Source: an uncultured Chitinophagaceae bacterium
Lineage (GTDB): Bacteria; Bacteroidota; Bacteroidia; Chitinophagales; Chitinophagaceae
Direction: 5' to 3'
Length of the DNA: 13,459 bases
Assembly: GCA_934502905.1 (NCBI GenBank)
Contig: CAKSVK010000097.1
Location: forward strand, 1-13,459
This document shows, in pieces, positions 13,151 through 13,459 of the stretch. Both the position numbers and the translations under genes were made by a program. The notes under the pieces were generated by a model that was not told the origin of the DNA, ran no database searches, and worked only from the letters and a program-made list of their open reading frames with translations. Within the stretch, counting starts at the first letter, position 1. The number at the start of each line of letters is the position of its first letter.

Positions 13151-13459
13151 TTATTTCAGGTTGTCATATACTTTTTGCAGAATTGTCTTGCAAAACTCGA
13201 TCTCGTCCGGCGTTACCCCTCCCAGCGCTTCATTTAACGTTTGATTGGCCATTTCCATTGTCTGGTCCCTCAGTGGTAATGCGATCTCTGTTAAATAAAT
13301 AAGATTAATACGCCGGTCTTCCCTGGAAGCCACTCTTTTTACCAAACGCAACTTCTCCAGGTTATCTACCAAACGGGTAATGCTGGGCTTATCCCTGAAA
13401 GTTGCAGCACACAGTTCCTGCTGGCTCAATCCGTCATTTTTCCATAAATGATACAGCAC
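13151..13459 (-). CDS. MarR-family transcriptional regulator, N-terminus beyond window
   Basis: The visible 102-residue C-terminal part carries the winged helix-turn-helix of the MarR family: LSQQELCAATFRDKPSITRLVDNLEKLRLVKRVASREDRRINLIYLTE, with the recognition helix around KPSITRLVDNLE and the Asp-Arg-Arg wing. The dimerisation helices follow to the end. The true start lies to the right of the window; the GTG at 13459 is an internal Val codon. It is followed after 32 nt by the acyl-CoA dehydrogenase gene on the same strand. MarR regulators next to beta-oxidation genes often respond to acyl-CoA or fatty acids, so autogenous control of this operon is likely but inferred. Confidence 0.9.
   Translation of the reverse strand: MLYHLWKNDGLSQQELCAATFRDKPSITRLVDNLEKLRLVKRVASREDRRINLIYLTEIALPLRDQTMEMANQTLNEALGGVTPDEIEFCKTILQKVYDNLK

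Noticed and set aside
1..13459. CRISPR array, tRNA, rRNA, insertion sequence, prophage or defence system
   Set aside because: No regularly spaced repeats, cloverleaf-like sequence, transposase, phage or nuclease-type genes were seen; the gene content is mostly housekeeping and metabolic.

Overview
The window looks like an ordinary chromosomal segment of a Bacteroidota bacterium, most likely a Chitinophaga-like member of the Chitinophagaceae. The evidence is a PorP/SprF-family type IX secretion protein, several promoters matching the Bacteroidota sigma-ABfr pattern (TTG about 18 nt upstream of TAnnTTTG), weak or absent Shine-Dalgarno sequences, an extended delta' subunit, and short repeats of a type I associate with genomes of this phylum. 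The genus is inferred.

Layout. Positions 1-1472 (minus strand) hold a probable osmC-metZ operon driven by a well-formed promoter. MetZ, an O-succinylhomoserine sulfhydrylase, runs off the left edge and is 306 residues long here. Divergent to it, at 1575-2732 on the plus strand, is an HxH amidohydrolase. A palindrome, a promoter and a potentially structured leader then lead into a ferredoxin-NADP reductase (2923-3927). After a repeat-bearing gap come an adrenodoxin-type 2Fe-2S ferredoxin (4145-4474) and 6-phosphogluconolactonase (4511-5239). These three plus-strand genes concern NADPH and electron transfer.

From 5277 to 7040 the minus strand carries upp (uracil phosphoribosyltransferase) followed by a PorP/SprF-like outer-membrane protein, with an identifiable promoter upstream of upp. 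A divergent intergenic region with a long AT-rich inverted repeat leads to a DNA polymerase III delta'-like gene (7264-8478, plus). Positions 8694-9854 (minus) hold two unrecognised genes, one with an N-terminal membrane anchor. Positions 10014-13459 (minus) hold a MarR-type regulator (cut by the right edge), a long acyl-CoA dehydrogenase, a strong intrinsic terminator and a BaiN/HI0933-type flavoprotein.

I found no CRISPR array, tRNA, rRNA, insertion sequence or prophage, and no obvious multi-gene novel system. The points most worth a second look are the cis elements (palindrome and leader before the reductase, repeat between reductase and ferredoxin, terminator abutting a start codon), the delta' protein without its cysteine cluster, and the two-gene orphan pair.
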